The notes: generated from the sequence alone by a model not told the origin. Numbered from the stretch's first letter, positions 44,286 to 55,633 are shown. The stretch is 64,000 bases of DNA from Paenibacillus faecis (GCF_008084145.1 NZ_VSDO01000003.1:961318-1025317); one strand, 5' to 3'. Program-made: numbers and translations.

Positions 44286-44712
44286 TCAGTGTAGCCCTCC
44301 TGACGAAGCGTGTTGCAGTATTGTATGACAGCGTCCCACGCTCGGTATGGGGAAGTGGCCCTTCTCCCGGCAAAATGGGCAGCTCGGTGTCCGCCGAAGG
44401 ATAGGCATCCCTGGATTTGTAAAGTTGGGCTATACCATACCGTGTCAAAGCGGGAAAATGGACATAGGATAAGGTGAAGGCCGCCTATGGCTTTCACCAT
44501 CTTCCGCGGGGGCGCAGGCTTCCTCCGAAGCGGATACAGTCATGAGGCGAAGAGCCCCGCTCTTCGTCTCTTCGCCATGAACGGACACGGTTTGGGCACA
44601 ACTAAAAAACTTGCTTTTTAAAGGCAAATAAGGTTTACTATTTTGTGATATGGATATGTTAGTTAGGAAATCAACCTTTTTGTGAAATTGCGTGAGAGGA
44701 AGTGTCCGTTTC
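44286..44712. other. 427-bp intergenic region with several hairpins
   Basis: No credible gene. The stretch 44472-44585 holds nested hairpins: GGTGAAGGCC/GGCTTTCACC at 44472-44497, and GGCGAAGAG/CTCTTCGCC with inner CGAAGAGC/GCTCTTCG around 44546-44577. An AT-rich stretch with promoter-like words precedes rpoE at about 44610-44660. It matches no RNA family that I recognise. Confidence 0.5.
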
Positions 44713-45285
44713 GTGAGTACCCCGCTCAATTTGAAAATCGACCCGGAGAAAGTGCACGAAATCCCGATGGTCGACTTGGCCTTTATGATCTTGAAGGCGG
44801 CGAATACGCCGTATTATTACCGCGACCTGATGAACGAGGTAGCCAAACTCCGCGGCATGTCGGAGGAAGAAATCAACGAAGCGATCGCTCAGCTATACAC
44901 CGAGATTAACATCGACGGCCGTTTCGCCTGCGTCGGCACCAACCTGTGGGGCCTGAAGCGCTGGTATCCGATTGAACGTTCGGAGGATCCGGTAGGGAAC
45001 TCCAAGCGTCCGCGCATCATTAACGATGACGACGATGATCTGGATGACGATGTATTTGCCGAAGAAGAAGAGGATACCTTCGCATCGGACGAAGAAGATG
45101 ACGATTTCGACGCGGTCGATGAGGATTCGGACGACGATCTGTTCTCCGATGATGACGATGAGGATGTCGAGGAAGTCGAAGACGACGCTCTGCTGGACGA
45201 CGAAGATCTGGATGAGGACGAAGATCTGGAGGAAGACGCCGACGAAGAGGACGACTTTGAGGACGAGGAAGACCCGGATCGATAA
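44713..45285 (+). CDS. rpoE: RNA polymerase delta subunit
   Basis: A 190-aa protein. Residues 5-100 form the HARE-HTH fold of Firmicute delta (MVDLAFMILKAANTPYYYRDL, NIDGRFACVG, WGLKRWYP). The C-terminal 85 residues are almost entirely Asp and Glu, the unstructured acidic tail that speeds polymerase recycling and releases it from nucleic acids. The tail here is long. The GTG at 44713 follows GAGAGGAAG; the frame upstream lacks a site. The neighbour pyrG follows behind its own promoter and attenuator, as in other Bacillales. Confidence 0.95.
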   Translation: MSTPLNLKIDPEKVHEIPMVDLAFMILKAANTPYYYRDLMNEVAKLRGMSEEEINEAIAQLYTEINIDGRFACVGTNLWGLKRWYPIERSEDPVGNSKRPRIINDDDDDLDDDVFAEEEEDTFASDEEDDDFDAVDEDSDDDLFSDDDDEDVEEVEDDALLDDEDLDEDEDLEEDADEEDDFEDEEDPDR

Positions 45286-45341
45286 CAAGCAGCAGGTCCA
45301 ATAAGCTCGGTTTCTTCACTTTTTTGCCTTTTTACCTTCTC

Positions 45342-45370
45342 TTGACACAGGGGGTGGTAACGGGTAAACT
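45342..45370 (+). promoter_or_regulatory. pyrG promoter with GGGC initiation site
   Basis: TTGACA (45342-45347) and TAAACT (45365-45370) are 17 bases apart. Eight bases after the -10 box the transcript would begin with GGGC at 45378-45381. In B. subtilis pyrG the same GGGC start allows slippage that adds extra G residues when CTP is low. The arrangement is directly visible; the mechanism is carried over from that system. Confidence 0.82.
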
Positions 45371-45412
45371 ATTGCATGGGCTTATGATTCAAACCTATAA
45401 ATGTATGTAAAT

Positions 45413-45457
45413 AAAAAGTGCCCCGACTTGTTCGGGTGTCACTTTTTTGTTTTTTTA
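45413..45457 (+). terminator. pyrG leader attenuator (also rpoE terminator)
   Basis: AAAAGTGCCCCGA and TTCGGGTGTCACTTTT form an imperfect hairpin followed by TTTTGTTTTTTT. It lies 35 bp after the predicted pyrG start site and 105 bp before the GTG. The C-rich left arm is the expected pairing partner for a 5' poly-G extension, which would open the terminator. Confidence 0.85.
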
Positions 45458-45558
45458 TGCCTATTTTTGCTATGTTTTGCAGCGGAATGGGTTACGCTAC
45501 GCTATATTGATCTAAAGTCGCCTGAAAGCAACCCGTAACTAATTTAGGAGGTTTTTGA

Positions 45559-47163
<1,605 letters not shown>

Positions 47164-47325
47164 TTCGTCGGAGGGTTTCCGACGGTAGCCGGTTCCACCT
47201 TTTGCTAACCCCTTAGTCTTTTTGTTTTTTAAGTCTCTTTTTTCCAGATTAGAAGGGAATTCCAAGACAAAGGCGAATAATTACATTACAAGATTATAAG
47301 GGTGGACTTGTAGGAGGGCTACGAC

Positions 47326-47703
47326 GTGGAAGAGAAAAAGGTGTTGATTGTCGACGATCAGAACGGAATCCGCATTTTGCTTATGGAAGTGTTCAGCAGC
47401 GAAGGGTATAAGACTTATCAGGCTGCCAACGGCAAGCTGGCTCTGGAAATTGTGCGCAGCGATGCGCCCGACCTCGTGCTTCTCGACATGAAGATCCCGG
47501 GCATGGACGGGCTGGAAATCCTCAAACACATCAAAGAAGTCAATCCCGAAATCAAGGTCATTATGATGACGGCTTATGGAGAGCTGGACATGATTAAGGA
47601 AGCCACCGAGCTGGGCGCGTTGATGCATTTTACCAAGCCGTTTGATATCGATGAAATGCGTGCAGCGGTCAACATGCAGATTAAAGGCGGAGATGTCTTT
47701 TAA
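47326..47703 (+). CDS. spo0F: Sporulation response regulator Spo0F
   Basis: A 125-aa single receiver domain. D10/D11 and phospho-acceptor D54 in [11 protein letters not shown] match Spo0F, T in MMTAYGE and K in [10 protein letters not shown] complete the active site, and the [16 protein letters not shown] helix is typical of the protein. It receives phosphate from sporulation kinases and passes it to Spo0B in the phosphorelay to Spo0A. The GTG at 47326 follows AGGAGGG. The location between pyrG and fbaA is the conserved Bacillales position, which makes the name secure. Confidence 0.95.
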   Translation: MEEKKVLIVDDQNGIRILLMEVFSSEGYKTYQAANGKLALEIVRSDAPDLVLLDMKIPGMDGLEILKHIKEVNPEIKVIMMTAYGELDMIKEATELGALMHFTKPFDIDEMRAAVNMQIKGGDVF

Positions 47704-47725
47704 ATTAAAGGTATTCTCCGCTATA

Positions 47726-47790
47726 AACCTCCTGGAGGATCACAGTGAACTTTCACCAAGATCCTTTAGGAGGTTCTTTCTTTTTTTTAG
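47726..47790 (+). terminator. Intrinsic terminator of spo0F
   Basis: AACCTCCTGGAGGATC and GATCCTTTAGGAGGTT pair with a few mismatches around a loop, followed by a run of about nine T after TTCTTTC. Confidence 0.85.
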
Positions 47791-47896
47791 TTTAAAAATT
47801 CTTATTATTGTTCCCTTTTTTGGAATATAAAGGGAAACTTTTTTGTGTTTTATTTGTATATACATATGAATACAAATTTTGGAGGTGTTGAATTTG

Positions 47897-48490
47897 TTGA
47901 AAAGAATTGGCTTATTTGTTATTTTGCTGTCGTTTTTTTTAGTCATTTCACAAACAACAGCATCTGTATATGCTGAAGGGGGATGGTACGGAAAGCATAC
48001 ATCTGTCATGGACGTAAAGCTAGCGGGCTTAAATGTAAGGAGTGGGCCGGGTACATCTTATCCTATAATTGCACAAGTAAGTAAAGGTGAAGATTTAGTT
48101 CGGTATTGTCCAACTACACCTAATGGATGTTCTCCAGTAGGTGCTGACGGTCAAGAATGGTTGAGAAATTATTATCCTGATGGGAATATAGGCTATTATG
48201 CCAATGCAGCTTTGGGTTGGATAGCATGGTATAGTAGTGATGGCGGATTGTCCAATAAAAATTATAATTATACACAGACCGCAAAAGTAAATAGAACATC
48301 GTATCTTTATACTGGTGATTGTCCTAATCTCAATTCAAGGAAACAAACTTATGATTCTCCGGGAGAATATCAGCCTGCATATGATTCTGAGTTATCGGCG
48401 TCTGTCTGTAATCCGAATGCTTGGCGTGTTCGGAATTACGATATAACTGACTACGGCTTTGCTAACGGCTGGAATTTAAATGCAGAATAG
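47897..48490 (+). CDS. Secreted SH3-domain protein of unknown function
   Basis: A 197-aa exported protein. A signal peptide (about 1-27, cut after SVYA) is followed by a bacterial SH3 domain (about 38-110) with LNVRSGPGTSYPIIAQVSKGED, broken by a Cys-bearing loop. The rest has aromatic and Asn-rich segments and two further cysteines, so disulfides are likely. The base composition is clearly more AT-rich than the neighbours. Start: GGAGGTG at 47881 is followed by in-frame TTG codons at 47894 and 47897; the latter gives the better spacing. The following gene starts 11 bp after the stop, so the two form an operon. Confidence 0.75.
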   Translation: MKRIGLFVILLSFFLVISQTTASVYAEGGWYGKHTSVMDVKLAGLNVRSGPGTSYPIIAQVSKGEDLVRYCPTTPNGCSPVGADGQEWLRNYYPDGNIGYYANAALGWIAWYSSDGGLSNKNYNYTQTAKVNRTSYLYTGDCPNLNSRKQTYDSPGEYQPAYDSELSASVCNPNAWRVRNYDITDYGFANGWNLNAE

Positions 48491-48501
48491 GAGGGGCTAA
48501 A

Positions 48502-49215
48502 ATGAACAAATATATTAAATTGGGATCAACTATTTTACTAGGGTTATCGATCTTGTTTGTAACAGCTTTATTCAGTAATAGAGATGGATCAGTGAGCGCC
48601 CAAGGCCAAGTAATTGAAGCGGCTGACAAATCAACTTCGGGAAAAGTCGAATATATTAAAGTCTCAACTTCAGCAGAAAATTACACTGTTCATGTTCGTG
48701 ATAAAATCAAATTGATGGAAGTTAGTGAAACATATCTTAATGGGGAACTTCAAAATAAAATTATTGTTTCTGAAGGTGGGAAAAGAGTTACTTCTATTGG
48801 GAGAGATCATGAAACAGGTAAACTCGTGGGAACCACGTGGTTACTGCCTAAAAATATTGCTGCCGAAAATGAACGGATTCTGAAAATTTCCTTGCTTGAA
48901 AAACAAAAAGAAGAATTGAAGTCGAAAAGGTGGAATAAGACACAAACTTTGCAGAAAGACGGAAGATCTTTGCAACAGGTAACATCGGAACAGACCGATA
49001 AAAAAGAGATTGTTTATATCGATGAATCGACAGGCTTGCCTGTAAAAAGAGAAATTTATCTTACGGACGCACAGGGAGAATGGAAGAAAGATACCGAGAA
49101 GGTAGAGGAATATAAGTATCTCGATTCATTGCCGCTGGAGTTTCAAAGCTTAGAGAATGTTGAAGTAAAAGAACGCCCTGCCCCGATTAAAGAAGATAAA
49201 ATATTTGCAGGGTAA
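48502..49215 (+). CDS. Secreted protein of unknown function, partner of the SH3 protein
   Basis: A 237-aa exported protein I cannot assign to a family. A signal peptide (about 1-34, cut after SVSA) precedes a region with regular alternating strands (VEYIKVSTSAENYTVHV, KIKLMEVSETYLNG, KEIVYIDESTGLPVKREIYL), which resembles a LolA-like or anti-sigma-type beta sheet; the fit is loose. It ends in a Lys/Glu/Pro-rich tail. It is AT-rich and poor in the codons favoured by its neighbours. The ATG at 48502 follows GGAGGGG. The gene pair sits between spo0F and fbaA, where other Bacillales have no such genes. Confidence 0.7.
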   Translation: MNKYIKLGSTILLGLSILFVTALFSNRDGSVSAQGQVIEAADKSTSGKVEYIKVSTSAENYTVHVRDKIKLMEVSETYLNGELQNKIIVSEGGKRVTSIGRDHETGKLVGTTWLLPKNIAAENERILKISLLEKQKEELKSKRWNKTQTLQKDGRSLQQVTSEQTDKKEIVYIDESTGLPVKREIYLTDAQGEWKKDTEKVEEYKYLDSLPLEFQSLENVEVKERPAPIKEDKIFAG

Positions 49216-49237
49216 TTCTAAATAAGGGAGTAATGGG

Positions 49238-49278
49238 GGCCTTAATTCATAGTTCTTTGTGAATTAAGGTCTTTTTGT
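49238..49278 (+). terminator. Intrinsic terminator of the AT-rich two-gene unit
   Basis: CCTTAATTCA (49240-49249) and TGAATTAAGG (49260-49269) pair perfectly with a 10-nt loop, followed by TTTTT. Confidence 0.88.
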
Positions 49279-49480
49279 TGTATTTAGAATTGTATAAGTG
49301 TTCTTAAAACGACTCCGGAGGAATTTTCAATCTTGCTATAGCGATCATTTTTATCCAAATTATACCTTATTTTGTCTTGGACTAGTTGGCAGTAGGTTGG
49401 CCGCGATGGTTTATTCGTACGTATCCACACAAATCCGTTCACAACCCTCAGGAAACCTGAATAGTAATTTCCACAGGTTG

Positions 49481-49489
49481 TGGTATAAT
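49481..49489 (+). promoter_or_regulatory. Extended -10 promoter of fbaA
   Basis: TGGTATAAT is an extended -10 element (TGn plus TATAAT at 49484-49489). No convincing -35 box lies 16-18 bases upstream. The leader to the fbaA ATG would be about 55 nt. The remaining gap from 49279 to 49480 holds nothing I recognise. Confidence 0.6.
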
Positions 49490-49551
49490 AAAACATGTGT
49501 GAATGTCGGCTAATAAAAGATAATCCAACATCCTTAGGAGGATTGAAACCC

Positions 49552-50406
49552 ATGCCATTAGTATCTATGACAGACATGTTGAACAAAGCGCTTGAGGGGA
49601 AATACGCTGTAGGTCAATACAACATCAACAACCTTGAGTGGACGCAAGCGATTCTGGCTGCGGCGGAAGAGGAGAAATCTCCGGTCATTCTCGGGGTATC
49701 CGAAGGTGCTGCGCGCCATATGGGCGGTTTCTATACCGTAGTCAAAATGGTGGAAGGTCTTTTGCATGACATGAAGATTACCGTTCCTGTCGCAATTCAC
49801 CTCGACCATGGTTCCAGCTTCGAGAAATGTAAGGAAGCGATCGACGCCGGCTTTACTTCCGTTATGATCGACGGTTCCCACCATCCGATCGACGAGAATA
49901 TCGCCATGACGAAGAAAGTTGTAGAATACGCTCATGCCAAAGGCGTTTCCGTTGAAGCTGAAGTAGGTACCGTTGGCGGACAAGAAGACGACGTGATCGG
50001 CGGCATCCAATATGCCGACCTGCAAGAGTGCATCCGGATCGTCAACGAAACCGGAATCGACACGTTGGCTCCAGCTCTGGGTTCCGTTCATGGCCCTTAC
50101 AAAGGCGAACCGAACCTCGGTTTCAAAGAGATGGAAGAAATTCGTGATGCCGTGAAAATTCCGCTCGTTCTTCATGGGGGGACAGGCATTCCTACGCACG
50201 ACATCCAAAAATCGATCTCCCTCGGGACTTCGAAAATCAACGTAAATACCGAGAACCAAATGGCCTTCACCAAAGCGGTTCGCGAAGTGCTGGCTGCAAA
50301 ACCGGATGCGTACGACCCTCGTAAATACATCGTGCCTGGCCGCGATGCGATCAAAGCGACAGTCGTCGGCAAAATCCGCGAATTCGGCTCCAACAACAAA
50401 GCCTAA
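49552..50406 (+). CDS. fbaA: Class II fructose-1,6-bisphosphate aldolase
   Basis: A 284-aa zinc-dependent aldolase of glycolysis and gluconeogenesis that splits fructose 1,6-bisphosphate into DHAP and glyceraldehyde 3-phosphate. It has the [11 protein letters not shown] start, zinc ligands in HLDHGSS and in the LHGGTG block, and the [10 protein letters not shown] segment. The length is that of the Bacillus enzyme. The ATG at 49552 has AGGAGG 8 bases upstream; the open frame before it overlaps the promoter. It has its own promoter and terminator. Confidence 0.96.
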   Translation: MPLVSMTDMLNKALEGKYAVGQYNINNLEWTQAILAAAEEEKSPVILGVSEGAARHMGGFYTVVKMVEGLLHDMKITVPVAIHLDHGSSFEKCKEAIDAGFTSVMIDGSHHPIDENIAMTKKVVEYAHAKGVSVEAEVGTVGGQEDDVIGGIQYADLQECIRIVNETGIDTLAPALGSVHGPYKGEPNLGFKEMEEIRDAVKIPLVLHGGTGIPTHDIQKSISLGTSKINVNTENQMAFTKAVREVLAAKPDAYDPRKYIVPGRDAIKATVVGKIREFGSNNKA

Positions 50407-50444
50407 TTCTACTTGCTGGGTTTACCAGTTGAATAGACAGATCA

Positions 50445-50480
50445 TGGAAAGCACACCGTCTAGACGGTGTCTTTCCCTTT
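50445..50480 (+). terminator. Intrinsic terminator of fbaA
   Basis: GGAAAGCACACCGTC and GACGGTGTCTTTCC pair with one bulge around a TA loop and are followed by CTTTTC. Confidence 0.85.
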
Positions 50481-50580
50481 TCATAGCAAAAAATTTGAAT
50501 AAATGACCCGACTTGTGGATAATGGAAGAGTTAGAAGCCGGTCTTTCGGCTGCATTATACGTAGGGGGACCCTTGAGCTT

Positions 50581-51834
50581 ATGGAGAAACTAATGATTAG
50601 CGGCGGACGTCCGCTGCGGGGTACCGTATCTATTAGCGGTGCCAAAAACAGTGCGATCGCACTTATACCTGCCGCAATACTGGCTGAATCCGAAGTCGTG
50701 CTGGATAATTTGCCGCATTTGAGCGACGTTGCTGTGTACTCGGAGATTTTGGAGGAGCTGGGTGCCCGCGTATTTTGGGAAGGCAGCCAGATGCGAATCG
50801 ACCCTTCCGAAGTGAGATCGATACCTATGCCGAACGGGCCCGTGAAGAAGCTTCGGGCTTCCTATTATATGATGGGGGCGCTGTTGGGGCGTTTTAAAGA
50901 AGCGACAATCGGACTACCGGGCGGCTGCAATTTTGAACCCCGGCCGATTGATCAGCATATTAAAGGATTTGAAGCTTTGGGTGCGACGGTAACGAACGAG
51001 CACGGTTCAATCCACCTGCACGCCAAGGAACTGCGCGGCGCCAAGATCTATTTGGATGTCAGCAGCGTGGGAGCAACCATTAACATTATGCTGGCGGCCA
51101 CCCGGGCCAAAGGCTCCACAATTATCGAAAATGCGGCCAAAGAGCCTGAGATTATAGATGTTGCAACACTTTTGAATGCCATGGGCGCCAGCATTAAGGG
51201 CGCCGGAACCGAGACGATTCGCATCGAAGGCGTATCCGAGCTGAAAGGCTGCCGCCACTCGATTATTCCCGACCGGATTCAGGCGGGGACCTATATGATC
51301 GCAGCAGCGGCTACCCGCGGCGATGTCGTGATCGATGGCGTGATCCCGAAACACCTGGAGGCCCTGACGGCGAAACTGCTGGAGATGGGCGTCGGCGTCG
51401 AGGAGCTGGATGAATCGATTCGGGTGATCGGGGCGGCGAAGTATAACCATGTCGATGTTAAAGCTTTGGTTTACCCCGGCTTTCCGACCGACATGCAATC
51501 CCCGATGACAAGCCTGCTCACACAGGCCGAAGGGGTCAGTGTGCTGAGCGATTTTGTCTACAGCAACCGGTTTAAGCATGTGCCCGAATTGGTTCGGATG
51601 GGCGCGAAAATTCGAGTCGAGGGACGTTCGGCCATTATCGAAGGGGCGCCTTTAAATGCGGCCAAGGTAAAAGCTGCCGATTTGCGCGCCGGAGCGGCGC
51701 TTGTCATCGCCGGTTTGACGGTGGATGGCGGGATTACCGAGGTGTCCGGCGTGGAATTGATCGATCGCGGGTACGACAACCTGGTTACCAATCTTCGAGA
51801 TCTGGGGGCCGATGTATGGCGCCAGGTGGAATAA
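50581..51834 (+). CDS. murA: UDP-N-acetylglucosamine 1-carboxyvinyltransferase (MurA/MurZ)
   Basis: A 417-aa enzyme that transfers enolpyruvate from PEP to UDP-GlcNAc, the first committed step of peptidoglycan synthesis. The catalytic cysteine is C116 in [11 protein letters not shown], the residue targeted by fosfomycin. Other blocks are [17 protein letters not shown] and [18 protein letters not shown]. Between fbaA and rho this is the MurZ (MurAB) paralogue of Bacillus. The ATG at 50581 is chosen because the family begins MEKLxISGG; AGGGGGA lies 13 bases upstream. Confidence 0.95.
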   Translation: MEKLMISGGRPLRGTVSISGAKNSAIALIPAAILAESEVVLDNLPHLSDVAVYSEILEELGARVFWEGSQMRIDPSEVRSIPMPNGPVKKLRASYYMMGALLGRFKEATIGLPGGCNFEPRPIDQHIKGFEALGATVTNEHGSIHLHAKELRGAKIYLDVSSVGATINIMLAATRAKGSTIIENAAKEPEIIDVATLLNAMGASIKGAGTETIRIEGVSELKGCRHSIIPDRIQAGTYMIAAAATRGDVVIDGVIPKHLEALTAKLLEMGVGVEELDESIRVIGAAKYNHVDVKALVYPGFPTDMQSPMTSLLTQAEGVSVLSDFVYSNRFKHVPELVRMGAKIRVEGRSAIIEGAPLNAAKVKAADLRAGAALVIAGLTVDGGITEVSGVELIDRGYDNLVTNLRDLGADVWRQVE

Positions 51835-51978
51835 CGGAAGCTTTCCCGGCATAAGTTGTCCGGGAACGGGTATACTAGTAAGTAAGTCTAGCAATCATCC
51901 GGGATTTCATAGATTCATTTCCCCGAGTGAAAGGTTATTGTATAATTTGAACGATAAAATTGAATAGGTGGTTTTTAC

Positions 51979-53334
51979 ATGGATCTGCAAATCGCCGATT
52001 TGGAAGGGATGAAGCTGACCGAGCTGTACAAGCTCGCGAAGCAGCATCAAATTCCTTATTACGGTCAGTTAAAAAAGAAAGAACTGATTTTCGCCATTCT
52101 GCGAGCTCAGGCCGAACAGAGCGGTCTGATGTTCATGGAAGGGGTTCTGGAAATCCTGCCGGAAGGTTACGGTTTCCTCCGACCGATCAACTACTTGCCG
52201 AGCACGGAGGATATTTATATCTCCGCTTCGCAAATTCGTAAATTCGATCTCCGCACCGGAGACCTGGTCTCCGGAAAATGCCGGACACCGAAGGAAAACG
52301 AACGGTATTTCGGGCTTCTGCAGGTCAACGCGGTCAATGGAGAGAACCCGGCCATCGCTGCCGAACGCCTCCATTTTCCGGCTTTGACTCCGCTCTACCC
52401 GCAGGAAAAACTAGTGCTTGAAACATCTCCAACCCACTTATCCACCCGCATTATGGATGTGCTTGCCCCCGTAGGCTTAGGACAGCGCGGTTTGATCGTG
52501 GCGCCTCCGAAAGCCGGGAAGACCCTGCTGCTTAAAGAAATCGCCCACAGTATTTCCACCAACCATCCCGACATCGAGCTGTTCGTGCTGTTGATCGATG
52601 AACGCCCTGAAGAAGTGACCGATATGCAGCGCTCCGTCAAAGGCGAAGTCATCGCATCGACGTTCGACGAGCTGCCGGAAAACCACATCAAAGTGGCGGA
52701 GCTTGTACTGCAGCGTGCGCTGCGGCTGGTCGAGCACAAGAAAGATGTCGTTATTTTGCTGGACAGTATCACGCGGCTTGCCCGGGCTTACAACCTGGTG
52801 GTGCCTCCGTCCGGGCGTACGCTTAGCGGGGGGATTGATCCGGCGGCCTTTCACCGTCCGAAACGCTTTTTCGGCTCGGCTCGAAATGTGGAAGAGGGAG
52901 GCAGCTTGACGATTCTGGCCACGGCGCTGGTGGATACGGGCTCCCGGATGGACGATATTATTTACGAGGAGTTCAAAGGAACGGGGAACATGGAGCTTCA
53001 TTTGGATCGGAAGCTGGCGGAGCGCCGTATTTTCCCGGCGATCGATATCCGCCGTTCCGGCACGCGCCGGGAAGAGGTGCTTCTGAAGAAGGAAGAGCTC
53101 GATACGATTTGGGCGATCCGCAAAAATATGAACGATTCCTACGACTTCGTGGAAGGCTTCTTGAAGAAGCTGCGCGACAGCAAGACGAACGCCGAGTTTC
53201 TGGCTTCGTTCGACGCGGCCGGCAATTCCCCGTCGGGCGGCGGATCGGGAGCGCGGAGAACGACGCGGACCGCCTCGTCCGGATCCGGTCATAGCTCCGG
53301 GAGCGGCGCAAGTAACGGCTCGAGTTCATCCTAA
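51979..53334 (+). CDS. rho: Transcription termination factor Rho
   Basis: A 451-aa hexameric RNA helicase. The N-terminal Rho_N region (1-50) and an RNA-binding cold-shock domain (about 55-125, [15 protein letters not shown]) precede the ATPase core with Walker A PPKAGKT (K181) and the GGIDPAALHRPKR-like Q loop, here with FHRPKRFFG. The C-terminal 40 residues are a low-complexity Ser/Gly tail. The length is slightly above the usual. The ATG at 51979 has AGGTGG 8 bases upstream. A TATAAT word at 51941-51946 is a likely -10 box without a clear -35 partner. Confidence 0.96.
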   Translation: MDLQIADLEGMKLTELYKLAKQHQIPYYGQLKKKELIFAILRAQAEQSGLMFMEGVLEILPEGYGFLRPINYLPSTEDIYISASQIRKFDLRTGDLVSGKCRTPKENERYFGLLQVNAVNGENPAIAAERLHFPALTPLYPQEKLVLETSPTHLSTRIMDVLAPVGLGQRGLIVAPPKAGKTLLLKEIAHSISTNHPDIELFVLLIDERPEEVTDMQRSVKGEVIASTFDELPENHIKVAELVLQRALRLVEHKKDVVILLDSITRLARAYNLVVPPSGRTLSGGIDPAAFHRPKRFFGSARNVEEGGSLTILATALVDTGSRMDDIIYEEFKGTGNMELHLDRKLAERRIFPAIDIRRSGTRREEVLLKKEELDTIWAIRKNMNDSYDFVEGFLKKLRDSKTNAEFLASFDAAGNSPSGGGSGARRTTRTASSGSGHSSGSGASNGSSSS

Positions 53335-53360
53335 GGCCAACAACAGAAGAGGGGAACAAG

Positions 53361-54629
53361 ATGTACTTAGTATATGCTGACCAGCAAGGACAAGTGTACG
53401 ATCATCCGGAACTGTACGGGCTGGCCCGCAGCGCCGATATGATTGTCGAAATACTGGAAGACGAATTGATCCCCCTGCCGGCGGGAGCGACGCTCGTGGG
53501 TCTGCCCTCGACGCGTCCGATCGGGTTGGACCCGGATACGGGCGAGATGAAGCCGCTGCCCGGGGATGTCCAGGCGGTTGGCGCTTTGCTGCCGCAGGGG
53601 TACACCAGGCTCTGCCTGCCGGGTTATATCAAGACCGATAAGGACTATAAGCTGCCGCTGTTCGGGTATTCCGCGGTGGTCTGGAAGGAAGGTCAGTTTT
53701 ATGTGACCGCCCGGATGTCCGACGACCCGGAGAAATGGAATCCGCTGAACTGCGATCCGCTGGAGCTCAAGAGCCAGGTCAAGGCGTTGAAGTCGCGGTA
53801 CCCGGACAACCGGCTCTACGAGCACTTGTCCAATTGTGCGCTCGGCTACGAATGCCTGACCGCTTCGAATACCTTCCTGAACCGCTGGGAAGGGGCTGTT
53901 CCGGTGTCGTACTCCTGTAACGCCGGCTGCTTCGGCTGCATTTCGGAACAGCCGGACGATAGCGGCTTTGTCTCGCCGCAGACGCGGATGAATTTCCGAC
54001 CGCGGGTCGAGGAGCTCGTTGAGGTGATGCTGGAGCATCTCAAGACACCGGATTCGATCATTAGCTTTGGGCAGGGCTGCGAGGGTGAGCCTTCGACCCA
54101 GGCCAAGCTGATCATTGAGGCGATTCGGGAGGTCCGTCGGCAGACGGATATGGGATATATCAATATCAATACCAACGCCGGTCTGAGCGATCATATCCGC
54201 GGCATTGTCGATGCCGGGCTTGATCTGATGCGGGTCAGCACCATCAGCGCATTGGACGACCATTACAGCGCCTACTACAAGCCGCGGGGATATACGCTGG
54301 CCAATGTGGAGAAATCACTGAAGTATGCCGCCGATCAAGGCGTCTATACATCCATTAACTATCTAATCTTTCCGGGTGTGACGGACCGGGAGGAGGAGAT
54401 TGAGGCGATGATCGAGTTCGCCCGTCGTACGAACTTGCGGTTGATTCAGCTGCGCAATCTGAATATCGACCCCGAAAGCTATCTGGAACTCATTCCGAAA
54501 GCGCAAGGGGAGGTTCTCGGTATGAAGCAAGCGATCGAAATCTTCCAGGAGGAGCTGCCTGACGTCGTGATCGGATCGTATACGCATGTGCCTCCGGCCG
54601 AACTCGCAAGAGTGAAGGCGCGAAGATAG
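53361..54629 (+). CDS. Radical SAM protein of unknown function between rho and rpmE
   Basis: A 422-aa enzyme. The cluster-binding motif is C186-NAG-C190-FG-C193 (CX3CX2C), and GCEGEPSTQAKLI looks like the GGE-type SAM loop. The N-terminal 150 residues form an additional domain with GLPSTRPIGLDPDTGEMKPL that is not part of the usual radical SAM core; it has no extra cysteine cluster that I can see. It should cleave SAM to start a radical reaction; the substrate is unknown. The ATG at 53361 has AGAGGGG upstream. It follows rho after 26 bp, so it is likely co-transcribed with it. Confidence 0.85.
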   Translation: MYLVYADQQGQVYDHPELYGLARSADMIVEILEDELIPLPAGATLVGLPSTRPIGLDPDTGEMKPLPGDVQAVGALLPQGYTRLCLPGYIKTDKDYKLPLFGYSAVVWKEGQFYVTARMSDDPEKWNPLNCDPLELKSQVKALKSRYPDNRLYEHLSNCALGYECLTASNTFLNRWEGAVPVSYSCNAGCFGCISEQPDDSGFVSPQTRMNFRPRVEELVEVMLEHLKTPDSIISFGQGCEGEPSTQAKLIIEAIREVRRQTDMGYININTNAGLSDHIRGIVDAGLDLMRVSTISALDDHYSAYYKPRGYTLANVEKSLKYAADQGVYTSINYLIFPGVTDREEEIEAMIEFARRTNLRLIQLRNLNIDPESYLELIPKAQGEVLGMKQAIEIFQEELPDVVIGSYTHVPPAELARVKARR

Positions 54630-54640
54630 ATTGTAAACTA

Positions 54641-54690
54641 AAGAACAGCCCTCTACTCATGGCTGCGGCCGTGAATAGGGGGCTGTTTAT
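54641..54690 (+). terminator. Bidirectional terminator between the radical SAM and Rpn genes
   Basis: AACAGCCCTCTACTCATG and CGTGAATAGGGGGCTGTT pair over about 16 bases with some mismatches. Both flanks are AT-rich, so it can serve both convergent genes. Confidence 0.7.
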
Positions 54691-54696
54691 AATGGT

Positions 54697-55599
54697 TTAC
54701 TTCACTAACTTTTGGACTTCTTCAACGGGCAGTTCAATGGTTTCACCAATTTCTTCGAGAGAGAATCCTTTTTCCAACAGCTTTTGGGCAACTTTGAGCC
54801 GGGCGGTTTCCATCCCCTTCTCTATTCCCTTCTCTATCCCCTCTTCTAAACCTTCTTCATAGCCCCAGCGCTTCCAAGCCGGCATCAGTTCCATAATGTG
54901 TTCACCTTCTTCCGGAAATTGTTGAGCGATTTCCAGTAATATGGATTCATCCTGTTGTCGATCAGGTTGGAAATACAGGTCTGCGATAGACATAATTAGC
55001 GCAATTCTCGCATCATCCAGTCTTTTTCGAAGGCCGAGCATCATACGTAAAAAAGAAAAACGAACTTCGCGTTCCTCCCCCTTATTATATCCCATTTTCG
55101 CCAAAAGAGCAGCCGCCACGGGGTTATCCGAGTCGATAAAGTCTCTCCAATTATGGTTGCAAATCTCCACCTTCAAAAATTGAAAGTTCAAAATCGAATG
55201 GCCGGGAATGGACATAGTCAACGTGTTTGTTTCATGGATAAGAAAAGGCTCGGTAAAAACGGCGATCGGTATGATTAACTGATGTTCTTTCCGGTGTCGT
55301 TCAAAAAGACGGCTAAAATAAATAAACATCCGCTCATGGAAGTCATCTTGGCGGTAAGATTGAGGCTCAAGGTGAATAAGGATATAGGTGTCAGTTGCTT
55401 TATATCGGGTTTCCAGCAGCAAGTCCAGCGTACGCCTCTCCTCTCCGATAATATCGACCAACTGCTCCTGCATAAGGAAACGGGTATGCCGATGATCGAG
55501 TTGTTTATCCAGCTCGGGAAAGAACAAGGCGATAAATTCCGCAAAAAAGGTGTACAGCAGCTTCTTGAAAGCTTCGTCATGCGGGATGGAAGTTTTCAT
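54697..55599 (-). CDS. Rpn family PD-(D/E)XK nuclease / putative transposase
   Basis: A 300-aa protein of the RpnA-like recombination-promoting nuclease family. It begins with PHDEAFKKLLYTFFAEFIALFFPEL and has the nuclease pattern D in RRTLDLLLET and E-x-Q in IHLEPQSYRQ. The C-terminus has the EEGLEEGIEKGIEKGME repeat that varies in number in this family and a short EEIGETIELPVEEVQKL helix-turn segment. These enzymes cut DNA and can promote recA-independent gene transfer; they are also annotated as transposases without terminal repeats. The ATG at 55599 has TTAGGAG 1-6 bases upstream, with AGGAGAGGAG further back. It lies opposite the conserved rho-rpmE genes. Confidence 0.88.
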   Translation of the reverse strand: MKTSIPHDEAFKKLLYTFFAEFIALFFPELDKQLDHRHTRFLMQEQLVDIIGEERRTLDLLLETRYKATDTYILIHLEPQSYRQDDFHERMFIYFSRLFERHRKEHQLIIPIAVFTEPFLIHETNTLTMSIPGHSILNFQFLKVEICNHNWRDFIDSDNPVAAALLAKMGYNKGEEREVRFSFLRMMLGLRKRLDDARIALIMSIADLYFQPDRQQDESILLEIAQQFPEEGEHIMELMPAWKRWGYEEGLEEGIEKGIEKGMETARLKVAQKLLEKGFSLEEIGETIELPVEEVQKLVK

Positions 55600-55633
55600 C
55601 TCCTAAGCTCCTCTCCTTGTTTTAATCCACGCA

